The position numbers were made by a program, and so were the translations under genes. The notes below the pieces were generated by a model, which saw only the letters and a list, made by a program, of their open reading frames with translations, had not been told where the DNA came from and did no database searches. Positions 8,387 to 16,062 of a stretch of DNA of 31,811 nt are shown here, in pieces. Origin of the DNA: CAYVMN01 sp964452575 (lineage in GTDB: Bacteria; Desulfobacterota; DSM-4660; Desulfatiglandales; Desulfatiglandaceae); contig CAYVMN010000019.1 of NCBI GenBank assembly GCA_964452575.1, positions 1 through 31,811 of the forward strand, read 5' to 3'. Numbering within the stretch: position 1 is the stretch's first letter; each line of letters starts with the position of its first letter.

Positions 8387-9817
8387 ATGAAATGGTTGAA
8401 ACTCTTGATCTGGGTTGGACTATCCCTGCTTGTCGTGGTCCTTGTGGTCGTTATAAGTCTCCCGTACCTGAATGACTACCAGAGGGACGGGGAGTTTACC
8501 CTTCCGGGTCTTAAGGAGCCGGCGGTTACTGTAAAGCGAGATGAAAAGGGAATGGCATTTGTCTATGCCCGAAACCTCCACGATGCCCTCTTGGCCCAGG
8601 GCTTTGTAACTGCCCAGGACCGCCTGTTCCAGATGCAGCTAACCAAGTTGCTGACCCAGGGAAGGATCTGCGAGCTGGCAGGAGAGAAGGCCAAGGGCCT
8701 TGACATCCACATACGAACCATAGGGCTCCGTCGCATTGCCAAACGTCAGGCTGAGATCCTTGACAAAGAGACAAGGGATTACTTCAAGTGGTATGCGGAC
8801 GGAGTAAATGCCTTCATCAACCGGTGCCCCGGCGACGTTCACCTGGAATTCAAACTGGCAGGCATTAAGCCAGAACCATGGTCTGTGGATGATTCCCTTT
8901 GCGTGCTCTACTACATGGGCTTTACAACATCTGCAAATCTCAAGCATGAAGTGGTGGCCCAGATGTTGGTTGACAAAGTGGGTCGGGAAAAGGCCGAAGA
9001 GATCCTCCCCTTTAACACCAACCCGGATGATCCGACCGACGCCGGTAAGGCGGCCAAACTGCCCCGTGCCCTGGCTGGAGACCTCAGCCCGCTGAAAGGA
9101 GGCAGGCTGGTTGAAATGACCTTTGACCTGCCCATGCGTCTGGGCAGCAACAACTGGGTGACCTCACCAAGGCTCTCTCCAGGGGGTAAGCCTATCCTGG
9201 CAAGCGATCCCCATCTAGACCCACGTATATTGCCTGGGGTGTGGTACCCCGTTGGCATAATAACCCCGGAGATAAGGGCCGTGGGCGCTAACATCCCAGG
9301 GCTGCCCGGCATGGCCCTTGGCCGCACAGGCTACATAGTCATCGCAATGACCAACAACTATGGGGATATGCAAGATCTCTATATTGAGACAATGGACCCG
9401 AATAACCCGGGCAACTACCTGGAGGGGAGGAATTCCATCCCCTTTGAGGTCATTGAGGAGAAGCTGAAGATTAAGGACAAGCGGGCCCCGGCCGGATATC
9501 GCGAGGAAAAGATCAAGATCAGGCTCACCAGAAGGGGTCCGGTGGTCTCTGATGTCCTCCCAGGGCTGAAGACAGACAAGGTCATTACACTCAGGTGGGC
9601 GCCGGCTGAGACCATGGGGCCTGAGATCGGGCTCTCCCGCATCCTCACGGCCAAGTCGGCAGAGGAATTGCACCATGCCCTGGCCCGAGTGCCCATGGTC
9701 TGCCTCAACTGGGTCTTCGGGGACATAAAGGGTAACATAGGTTACAGGGCCTCGGGGAGGATACCGATCCGCTCTCAGGGGGACAGCACTATTGCCAGAC
9801 CCGGCATTTCCGCTTGA
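8387..9817 (+). pseudogene. Penicillin acylase family (Ntn hydrolase), C-terminally truncated
   Basis: The start at ATG 8387 follows GGAGGGGG (8371-8378). Translation gives 476 aa. A membrane anchor or signal sequence covers residues 4-26 (LKLLIWVGLSLLVVVLVVVI). The alpha-chain region follows, then the autocatalytic serine 254 in LGSNNWV, the start of the beta chain of penicillin amidases. GKPILASDPHL and the WVFGDIKGNIGYRASGRIP block are also family-typical. Full proteins are about 750-850 aa, whereas this one ends soon after GRIPIRSQGDS. The last roughly 11 codons (from about 9785) are antisense to a fibronectin-like segment of the opposite-strand metalloprotease. About 300 C-terminal residues are missing, so the enzyme is probably inactive. 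It would have hydrolysed amides such as acyl-homoserine lactones or beta-lactam side chains; the substrate is unknown. Confidence 0.8.
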
Positions 9818-11423
9818 GGTAGTTGAACCATAACTTGTAGTCGTTCCGTATTGAAAGTAGTAGGTGGTGCTTGCTCCCCGCGGGTTCACAGTACCATTTA
9901 GGGTGGCAGAGGTTGATGTCACAGAGCTAGCTGAACCTGTTTCTGCTGCGGGGGCAGCGGAAGAAATAGAAAAAGTAGCCGTCATTGATGAACCTGGTGC
10001 CGAGATATCCGTGACAGAAACATTTGAAGCCCTGCCATTGTATTTGGTGCTTGCCGGTGTTGTGGATGGCCCAAAGGATGTGCCGGAAACGTAGTAATCC
10101 CCTTGATCTGCCCCTCCGTCTCCTGTCTCAATCTCTTCGAGCCCATCGGCCTTCATAGTCTCAAAAGCTTGTGTTCGGTGTATGAGTTATTATACAAGAA
10201 GCCGCCCCAGAGAGTGAGACGGGCATCAATATGCCAGATGAGCATGCCATCGCCTGGCATGTATGTGTTATCATTTCCGACTCTGTGACGATTTTGAACC
10301 ATGAAATACTCTGAAAAAAGTCCATCGCTGTTTGCCCCAGAGATTATCATGACTGCATCCTCGGATTGCCCTGAAGCCTCCAGTGCCAAATTTGTCGAAC
10401 CAGATGAGACAAACACCGGCGTAATCCAGTCCAACATCCACTTGCTGAAGCAGTTGTGGTCCCCCTTGGCTGCATCCATCATGTCAAGTCCACCCACTCC
10501 GCCGTCCAGTCCAACGGTGTTGTCATAATCGTAGTAATCCGGCAAACCCAGCGCGTGACCCGTTTCATGGATAACGGTTGTGGGATAATTAGACTCCCAT
10601 TGCCAGGAATAGGTAGAAAGTGTTTTGCCGTCGAGTGTGTAAGTGAAATCGGAGAACCCGGTGTAATATCCCCACCAGAAGGTGGCCCAATCCCCGCTCG
10701 GGCCAGTCCAAATGACAATCAAATAATCTATATCACCGTCGCCGTCATTATCGTATTGGGCAAAATCATGACCCTGGGCATCATAGTAATCGAGTACTTC
10801 CTTGATCAGGTTCTCTCGTCCTGCTGTTGTCTCAGGCACCTCGCTCCGATTATAGGCGGTTGTATACCATCCTAATGTGTTCCCATCGCTGAGATTCAAC
10901 TGGTTGTATGATGATCGGGAGTAATAGGCAGCAAGGCTTTCATAAGGGAAATGAGAGGGTTCACCCGTGCCAAACAGGATGCTGTCAATATATGCCTGGG
11001 TGTTACTGAACGGGTAATCCTGAAAGGCAATGAGTATCGCAAAGGTCTTGACGTTTCTGGTGGTGGGCATACCCTGCCAGGCAGGAGGGGGTAAGGAGAT
11101 TGAAGAGCCATCTTCCTCCGAGGTTTTCCTTTGGCATCAAGCGGCATTCGCTGTAGTTTGGATTTTGCCCTCTGTGCCAATATTGGATGAATTTTGTGAT
11201 TGCCGAGTCTTTTTGCGAATTGATTACTTTTGTCGAATTTTCCTGTCCTTTTCAATTCGGCTATCTCTCCAGGTCTGGGGGGCTCCAGTGCCCAGGAAGA
11301 TGGGGAAAATAAACCAAAGATGGTCAAAACCATAAATAATACCAAAAAAATAAACGTGGAATTACAATCGCTTACCTTGCAACCCAAGTGAATCGAGTTA
11401 AAAATAGGTGTTTGCTTTTTCAT
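9785..11423 (-). pseudogene. M6-type secreted metalloprotease, two frameshifts and truncated end
   Basis: Three frames together make one protein. Frame 1 (start ATG 11423) has a signal peptide (FLVLFMVLTIFGLFSPSSWA) and a propeptide up to about 11125. Frame 2 (to stop at 10153) continues as SEEDGSSISLPPPAWQG and carries the catalytic zinc motif HETGHALGLPDYYD, plus LDMMDAAKGDHN and the YMPGDGMLIWHID block of M6 (immune-inhibitor-A-like) peptidases. Frame 3 (from about 10156) continues as ADGLEEIETGDGGAD, then a fibronectin-III-like domain (ATLNGTVNPRGASTTYYFQY). That domain stops at about 9785, where penicillin-acylase sequence begins in antisense. The shifts lie near 11115-11130 (next to a T4 run) and 10150-10160. 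Each fits loss of one base. They could be real decay or assembly error. Confidence 0.75.
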
Positions 11424-11477
11424 TACTCACCCCTAGCAATTTCCAACATATTAGAAGGGGTCACCTCTTATTTTATC

Positions 11478-11597
11478 ATTAAATCTATCCCATTTCTTTC
11501 GGGCCCTCGTGGTACAAGAATAGGGGGCGTAAGGGGTTGCCCCGAAAAGCGTTAGACTCTGTCACCACATGGCCTGCTGTCTGTTAAGCCCGTTACC
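11478..11597. repeat. Intergenic block R, copy 1
   Basis: This 120-bp block starts ATTAAATCTATCCCATTTC and includes GTGGTACAAGAATAGGGGGC, GCGTTAGACTCTGTCACC and GGCCTGCTGT. It is strongly similar to 12109-12230 over its full length and to 13086-13140 over its first 55 bases. In copies 1 and 3 it is followed by a short-word tract and then by the 3' end of the immunity-like gene. Confidence 0.8.
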
Positions 11598-11599
11598 AA

Positions 11600-11652
11600 G
11601 TAGTCATTAGTCAGTGGTCATGATTCAGTGATCACTGATCAGTGATCAGTGT
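11600..11652. repeat. Short-word tract of AGTCATTAGTCAGTGGTCA type with perfect palindromes
   Basis: Overlapping TAGTCA, CAGTGGTCA and TCAGTGATCACTGATCAG words, including the perfect palindrome CACTGATCAGTG. Related tracts lie at 12231-12258 and 13156-13240, each directly after a copy of block R. Confidence 0.65.
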
Positions 11653-11673
11653 TAAGCACGCATAGGGCAATGG

Positions 11674-11919
11674 TCAGCGATCGTGCCTCGCATGAGGGTT
11701 GCTATATGTATAGGGTTTCTCTTTCCTTTGAAAGAAGTCCCTAAAGACCCAGTAGAAGCATACCAGCCAATAAAAGAGGGTCCAGCCCAGCATAAGATTG
11801 ACGAGGGAGATATAGCCATGGATTTCGTGGTTGATTATCGAATCAACGAGAGACGGGAGGAAGTAGAAAAGAGGTATGAGTGCTATCAGTATGGGGTCCA
11901 TATCAGCGCTCAGGTACAT
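11674..11919 (-). CDS. Small superinfection-immunity-like membrane protein
   Basis: An 81-aa protein with two hydrophobic segments: residues 9-27 (PILIALIPLFYFLPSLVDSI) and 36-60, around the motif LVNLMLGWTLFYWLVCFYWV. It ends in a basic tail (FFQRKEKPYTYSNPHARHDR). The NLxLGWT...W pattern is that of the T4 Imm-like superinfection immunity family, whose phage members block DNA injection by later phages. Bacterial homologues mostly have no tested role. The start could be ATG 11919 or ATG 11901, and neither has a clear Shine-Dalgarno. Block R copy 1 lies just downstream. A broken second copy of the same gene plus block lies at 13086-13429. Confidence 0.55.
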   Translation of the reverse strand: MYLSADMDPILIALIPLFYFLPSLVDSIINHEIHGYISLVNLMLGWTLFYWLVCFYWVFRDFFQRKEKPYTYSNPHARHDR

Positions 11920-12108
11920 TGGTTAAACTGTGACTTCCGTCTGGTAACCTGGGGCTTGGCCTTGACTTCGACCATGGAAAACCCTAGAGTAGCACAGCAA
12001 ATAGTTAATTCTATTGATAATACTGGCAGGCCATTTGATGTCAACCCTAAAAATTTGTCGGGAATTTCCTGGGTAAGAACAAGGGTTAATCTCAGATCTT
12101 GATTTAAC

Positions 12109-12258
12109 ATTAAATCTGTCCCATTTCCTTCGGATTCTCGTGGTACGGGAATATGGGGTGTAAGCGGTCGGCCCGAAAAACATTAGACTCTGTCACTCCA
12201 ATGGCCTGCTGTCCCTTAAGCCCGTTAACCCAGTCGTGACTGGTCACTGGTCACTAAC
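12109..12258. repeat. Intergenic block R, copy 2, with short-word tract
   Basis: 12109-12230 repeats block R (ATTAAATCTGTCCCATTTCC ... TTAGACTCTGTCACTCC ... GGCCTGCTGTCCCTTAAGCC) with scattered substitutions relative to 11478-11597. It is followed by GTGACTGGTCACTGGTCACT. Unlike copies 1 and 3 it is not attached to an immunity-like gene. It precedes the 58-aa membrane protein gene. Confidence 0.8.
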
Positions 12259-12343
12259 CATTGGTTATTAGTTTTGCCATGAGAGGATTAGGGAAGATGT
12301 GATTTCTTGTTGCATTGCCAGCCTTTTATGATAATATTAATTA

Positions 12344-12520
12344 ATGATATTTGACAGTAGCCAGCGCGAAAATTTGGGCAAATATTTCTTTGACTTATCC
12401 AAGATAGTAGCCGGCATTTATGTTTTTACGACTTTGCCAGATAAGCCCGTCTTGTTCGTTTTGGGGTTGGCGATTTCTATCATTTTCCTAATTTGTGGTC
12501 TCCTGCTAACAAGAGGATAG
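12344..12520 (+). CDS. DUF6722-like small membrane protein
   Basis: A 58-aa frame from ATG 12344 to TAG 12520. The N-terminus is polar and charged (MIFDSSQRENLGKYFFDLSK). A single hydrophobic span follows, with two segments: IVAGIYVFTTL and, after PDKP, VLFVLGLAISIIFLICGLLL. The GKYxxDxSKxxxG start and two-hairpin layout resemble the DUF6722 family of tiny membrane proteins of unknown function. There is no clear Shine-Dalgarno, although TATGAT (12327-12332) could be a -10 box. A 30-aa hydrophobic peptide starts five bases after its stop, so the two are likely expressed together. The role is unknown. A link to phage defence is only suggested by the nearby immunity-like gene. Confidence 0.5.
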   Translation: MIFDSSQRENLGKYFFDLSKIVAGIYVFTTLPDKPVLFVLGLAISIIFLICGLLLTRG

Positions 12521-12525
12521 ATATC

Positions 12526-12618
12526 ATGACGGTTACGTTAATCTTCTTGGGTGTGGCTGTTCTTGCGCTTATTTGGGTATATAGAATTACTCGAAAGCCG
12601 AGAAGGAAACACCCTTAA
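12526..12618 (+). CDS. 30-aa single-span membrane peptide
   Basis: ATG 12526 to TAA 12618 encodes a peptide with one hydrophobic helix (VTLIFLGVAVLALIWVY) and a strongly basic tail (RITRKPRRKHP). It is the layout of a small inner-membrane or toxin-like peptide with a cytoplasmic positive end. The start lies five bases after the stop of the 58-aa protein, and AAGAGGAT just upstream inside that gene gives a fair ribosome-binding site. I recognise no family. Its size makes chance possible, but the hydrophobic-then-basic pattern and the coupling argue for a real gene. Confidence 0.4.
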   Translation: MTVTLIFLGVAVLALIWVYRITRKPRRKHP

Positions 12619-13085
12619 CTTCAGGCTCAGCTCCCTCCCAGTGGTTTAAAATAGGGGCGTAGTCAACTCATAAACTTGTTCCTATTTACAAGGGTCCTTG
12701 CCACCTCGATTAAATGAATCGGGCACCGCCATCTCTAATTGTGAATTAATCCTTTCCTCTGTAGTTTTCTCGCCTTTGGCCGGTGTCCCACTTTCAGGAA
12801 ACCTTTGTGAAGACGGGTTCATCTTGATTTGTGAATTAGGTCCTACAAATCTCGTCTGATCTCTCCAGAAACCGGCAATCAGCAGATAGAAATCAACGCG
12901 TCTCCTTGCTCGCCTATGCCGTCGGGATGGTTATTCAACCCCAATGCGATCTACCAGACCTATGGGCCGAGCACCTAGGCCATCCGACTAACAGGGCACG
13001 TGAATTTCTCCGCCCCCCGATCACTCAGGGCGTGGTCTTGACTTTGTCAGTTTATGTAAACGCGTTATCGGGCCTCATAGGGTCG
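12619..13085. other. Gene-free stretch before block R copy 3
   Basis: About 470 bases with no gene that I can support. A 74-codon open frame at 12906-13130 runs into block R copy 3 and has no family resemblance. Nothing else is recognised here. Confidence 0.4.
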
Positions 13086-13240
13086 TTTAAATCTATCCCA
13101 TTTCTTTCGGCCCCAGTGGTACAAGAATAGGGGGCATAGGCGCTTGGCTTATCAAGTAGTCAATAGTCGCTCGTCATTAGTCATCGGCTAGTGAGCAGTG
13201 TTGTTACACATAGCGCAATGGTCAGTGACCAGTGGTCAGC
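13086..13240. repeat. Intergenic block R, copy 3 (short), with short-word tract
   Basis: 13086-13140 matches the first 55 bases of block R (TTTAAATCTATCCCATTTCT ... GTGGTACAAGAATAGGGGGC). The GTTAGACTCTGTC half is absent. 13156-13240 is a tract of TAGTCA, GTCATTAGTCAT and GTCAGTGACCAGTGGTCAG words. As with copy 1, the 3' end of the immunity-like gene follows immediately. Confidence 0.75.
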
Positions 13241-13246
13241 CATCTG

Positions 13247-13429
13247 CTATCGCCTCGCATGAGGGTTGCTATATGTATGGGGTTTCTCTTTCCTTTGAAA
13301 GAAGTCCCTAAAGACCCAGTAGAAGCATACCACCCAGTAAAAGACCGTCCAGCCGAATACAAGATTGACGAGGAAGATGTAACCACGGATTTCTCGGTTG
13401 ATTATCGAATCAACGAGAGACGGGAGGAG
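13247..13429 (-). pseudogene. Second, 5'-truncated copy of the immunity-like gene
   Basis: Minus-strand translation gives LLPSLVDSIINREIRGYIFL, then VNLVFGWTVFYWVVCFYWVF and a tail RDFFQRKEKPHTYSNPHARR with stop at 13247-13249. This is collinear with the intact protein at 11674-11919. The homologous part begins only at FLPSL, so the first roughly 20 residues (start and first half of helix 1) are missing. Upstream the frame runs into a TAA at about 13468 with no ATG. The truncated end abuts the nuclease gene on the other strand, so the new sequence probably replaced its start. Confidence 0.7.
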
Positions 13430-13486
13430 AAATGCCCTTGTGATTTTGTGTTGAGGATGGTATTATTTAGATATGGAGGCGCTGCG

Positions 13487-14158
13487 ATGGGTACCGAGAT
13501 CGAACTGACAGCTGATCAGATTAAGGAGATCATCCGCAGGGAGTTGCCGTTGATTCTTCGGACAGACCCCAATATGGAGGAATTTGTGTTGCGGGTCACC
13601 CGGCAGCGCTATGCCGACAGGGATGAGACGAAAGACAGGTTTGAGAGGTTGCTCCAGGAACTCAAAGAGGACAGGGAAGCGCAGGGACGGAAGTGGGATG
13701 AAAATCAGAAGACCATAAACGCCATGCTGGAAGAGATCAAACGCCTCGGACGGAGGATCGATATAGGTATAGGGGCCATTGGGGCAAGGTGGGGCATTCG
13801 TGCGGAGGGCTCCTTCAGGGATGCCCTCAAAGGGATCCTTGAGGAAAGTTTTGACGTCCGCGTGGAAAGATATCTGGATTTCGACCCTGAGGGTAAAGTC
13901 TTTGGCAGGCCTGACCAGGTGGAGCTTGACGTCATTATCCGGGACGGAGTCCTCATTCTATGCGAGATAAAGTCCTCCATCAGCAAGTCTGAGATGTATA
14001 CCTTTGTGCGAAAGATCGAATTCTACGAAGAAAAACATGGGGTAAAGGCCCATCGTCGGCTCGTCATCTCGCCTATGGTGGAAGAAAAGGCCAAAGAGGT
14101 GGCCGAGTCTGAGGACGTTGAAGTTTACGGTTACCCTGAAGACATACAAGAAATATGA
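13487..14158 (+). CDS. DUF3782/PD-(D/E)XK-type nuclease-fold protein
   Basis: A 223-aa protein. ATG 13487 is chosen because GGAGG (13475-13479) sits eight bases upstream and because the longer open frame would run through the antisense of the immunity-gene copy. Residues 45-90 are a charged coiled coil (RFERLLQELKEDREAQGRKW). The C-terminal half has the nuclease-like core: E107, D148 in QVELDVIIRDG and E160-x-K162 in LCEIKSS, followed by FVRKIEFYEEKHG. This order (helix, D, E-x-K) fits the PD-(D/E)XK superfamily, and the layout resembles DUF3782 proteins common in cyanobacteria and other bacteria, whose role is unknown. It is cytoplasmic with no partner gene in the same direction. Confidence 0.7.
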   Translation: MGTEIELTADQIKEIIRRELPLILRTDPNMEEFVLRVTRQRYADRDETKDRFERLLQELKEDREAQGRKWDENQKTINAMLEEIKRLGRRIDIGIGAIGARWGIRAEGSFRDALKGILEESFDVRVERYLDFDPEGKVFGRPDQVELDVIIRDGVLILCEIKSSISKSEMYTFVRKIEFYEEKHGVKAHRRLVISPMVEEKAKEVAESEDVEVYGYPEDIQEI

Positions 14159-14203
14159 CTATCTTATATTCATCGTGCAAGTGGGGCACAAATCAACTTG
14201 GGG

Positions 14204-14641
14204 TCACACAAACGGATTTTCAACGGTGAGATGGTCAACCTCGAAACCGCGCTGCAAATCCTCTGAAAAAAGCTTTGTGCATCGGGCCGTTAGGGCGGCC
14301 TGGAAAATGAGGGCGTCCCAGAAGGAGATGCGGTGTTTTTCATGAAGGCGAATGCCGGAAACAAGCATGTCAAAATCGGGGTGGACCATATCGAGAACGG
14401 CCATGTAATGGAGGTATTCTATGGCTTCTTCAGTGGATAGAGGGGCTTGGATTTTGCAGGTAGAAACCCGGTAAAACTCCTGGAGTACCTGGATGCTGAT
14501 CACGCCTGTCTCGTTTTGAATGTGTTCTCTGATGAGATGTCTGGCAATTTCCCTCTTGTTTTTCAGGTGAGGCGAGGTGTCGATGGCGTAGATAAAGACA
14601 TTGGTGTCCAGAAAACACTTATCTTTCATGGATTTCCACAT
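14204..14641 (-). CDS. PIN-domain ribonuclease (VapC-like toxin)
   Basis: A 145-aa protein from ATG 14641, with GAAGGTGG just upstream. ATG 14629 and TTG 14659 are alternatives. The four acidic residues of the PIN active site are present: D12 in FLDTNVFIYAID, E55 in VLQEFYRV, D109 in ISFWDALI and D128 in LFSEDLQ. PIN toxins cut RNA, often tRNA or rRNA, with bound Mg or Mn, and are neutralised by a small antitoxin encoded just upstream. Here the only upstream frame is a 34-codon ORF 41 bases away, too short to be a usual antitoxin. The gene runs convergently with the nuclease-fold gene, 45 bp between stops. Confidence 0.8.
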   Translation of the reverse strand: MWKSMKDKCFLDTNVFIYAIDTSPHLKNKREIARHLIREHIQNETGVISIQVLQEFYRVSTCKIQAPLSTEEAIEYLHYMAVLDMVHPDFDMLVSGIRLHEKHRISFWDALIFQAALTARCTKLFSEDLQRGFEVDHLTVENPFV

Positions 14642-14682
14642 CTTGCCACCTTCTGCCAAGACCGCTTGTTTGTCTTGAAAGG

Positions 14683-14787
14683 TTAAGCTGTTCCCTTTTC
14701 AAGCTGGCTTTCGAGTTCCTGACGGGCCTTCTTGAGCCTATTGTCAATCTCCCTGTGGTATTTATCAATCTTGATGGCTGCCTTCAT
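14683..14787 (-). CDS. Short charged ORF upstream of the PIN gene, possible antitoxin or remnant
   Basis: ATG 14787 to TAA 14683 encodes 34 aa, a very charged helix (MKAAIKIDKYHREIDNRLKK and then ARQELESQLEKGTA). It has the position expected of an antitoxin for the PIN protein, but lacks any visible DNA-binding fold and has an in-frame TAG two codons before its ATG. It may be a toxin-binding tail whose DNA-binding part was lost, or a chance frame. Confidence 0.35.
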   Translation of the reverse strand: MKAAIKIDKYHREIDNRLKKARQELESQLEKGTA

Positions 14788-14974
14788 CTGCTACGGTAAG
14801 CATGCTAAAGACTTTTTTCGACCATCAGGGGACGAACACATTATCCAGAGCCCAAGTGGGGCAAGGCTAAAGACCGAGAGAGGAGAACTCCAAAATGAAA
14901 TGGTTGAAAGGATCAGGTGGAGGCCTTCGGAAGTTGGCGCTGGAATTCCTGACCATAGGCGCGATGCCCTTGAG

Positions 14975-16024
14975 CTATCTCTGCGGTTCAACAATGACCT
15001 TTATGCAGTCATGTTTCGTGGGGGCCGAGACTGCCTGGAAACCCTTGGGCGCTTCAGCCAGGGACAATCGGTGGGTAATACTTTCAAGTACCGGGACTGC
15101 CCGCGCCTCCAGCAATCTCAGGGCCGTGAGACAATCGGAAGGGGCCCCCGCATAGGTACTCGCGAGCGTCACCTCGGTCCGCCAGAAGATATCGTTTATA
15201 GGGGTGGAAAGGGTTGCCCCTTCAGCGGCCCCGGCAAAGAAGAGCACGGTTCCTCCCTTCTCAACGGCCTCCAGGGCCAGCGGGATGAATCCGTCAAAAC
15301 AGATAATGACCAGATCCGCGAGGCGCCCCTCATTGGCATCGCGAAGGGAGGGGATAAGCCTTTCGTCCGCCTTGAGGACAAGGTCGGCCCCCATCTTTTT
15401 TGCCTTTTTGAGTCGAAAGGGTATGGTATCAACAGCTACCACCAGTCCGGCCCCCAGGGCACGGGCAAGGCCCACATGGAGCAGACCAGATATGCCGCTT
15501 CCCAGGACCAAAACAGATGCCCCAGGTCTTAACCCGGCATTTTTCTGGCCCCTTAAGACACAGGCGAGCGGTTCCATGAAGGAGGCCTCTTCATAGGTGA
15601 CACCCTTCGGTATGTGAAAGACCCCTCGGTCCACGTTGATGGCAGGTACCCGGATATATTCCGCAAACCCACCCGGATCAAAGTGGGTCCCCCTCAGCAG
15701 GGTCTCACAGACCGTGTGGTGTCCGCTGAGACAGTAATGGCACGTGTTGCAAGGGACGTGGTGGGTTGCAGCGATCCGGTCCCCCGGCCTGAATTTTTCC
15801 ACACCCTCCCCTGTTTCAATCACCTCCCCTGCTACCTCGTGTCCCAGAACCAGAGGGACCTTGTCCCTCCTGTACCATTCCATGACATCGCTTCCGCATA
15901 TCCCGCTTGCAACAACCTTCATAAGCAGTTCACCTGGACCTATCTGGGGCACGGCCATCTCTTGCAGGCGGACATCGCTGTTGCTGTAATACATCAAGAC
16001 ACGCATGGTTTTTTCTTTGCCCAT
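14975..16024 (-). CDS. Zinc-dependent medium-chain alcohol/polyol dehydrogenase
   Basis: An MDR-superfamily enzyme of about 350 aa that oxidises an alcohol or polyol with NAD(P). Visible elements are the catalytic-zinc Cys in SGICGSDV, GHE in LVLGHEVAGEV, the structural zinc cysteines in CNTCHYCLSGHHTVC, and FMEPLACVL. A Rossmann GSGISGLLHVGLARALGAG segment follows. The overall pattern is closest to sorbitol/threonine-dehydrogenase-like members. Start choice is uncertain: ATG 16024 has GAGG 11 bases upstream, ATG 16006 (MRVLMYYSNSD) is where family homology begins, and ATG 16048 is 14 bases after the preceding gene. It is the second gene of an operon with the LsrF-like aldolase, which suggests a joint sugar or ketose pathway. 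The substrate is unknown. Confidence 0.85.
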   Translation of the reverse strand: MGKEKTMRVLMYYSNSDVRLQEMAVPQIGPGELLMKVVASGICGSDVMEWYRRDKVPLVLGHEVAGEVIETGEGVEKFRPGDRIAATHHVPCNTCHYCLSGHHTVCETLLRGTHFDPGGFAEYIRVPAINVDRGVFHIPKGVTYEEASFMEPLACVLRGQKNAGLRPGASVLVLGSGISGLLHVGLARALGAGLVVAVDTIPFRLKKAKKMGADLVLKADERLIPSLRDANEGRLADLVIICFDGFIPLALEAVEKGGTVLFFAGAAEGATLSTPINDIFWRTEVTLASTYAGAPSDCLTALRLLEARAVPVLESITHRLSLAEAPKGFQAVSAPTKHDCIKVIVEPQR

Positions 16025-16062
16025 CGACTGATGTACCTCAAGGGCCATAAGTTCCGTGAGTT

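Noticed and set aside
9215..9780. Minus-strand extension of the protease C-terminal frame
   Set aside because: Past about 9785 it is the antisense of the penicillin acylase; family resemblance ends at the fibronectin-like domain.
11550..11600. Integron attC-like GCGTTAGAC and GTTAAGC motifs in block R
   Set aside because: No matching RYYYAAC partner box at the right distance, copies 2 and 3 lose the motif, and no integrase is seen.
11600..13240. CRISPR-like alternation of repeated words
   Set aside because: Units vary in length and sequence, there are no unique spacers of constant length, and no cas genes are in the window.
14732..15532. Long plus-strand open frame antisense to the zinc dehydrogenase
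   Set aside because: Composition is Gly/Arg-rich shadow coding with no motif; the minus-strand gene has clear zinc and Rossmann motifs.
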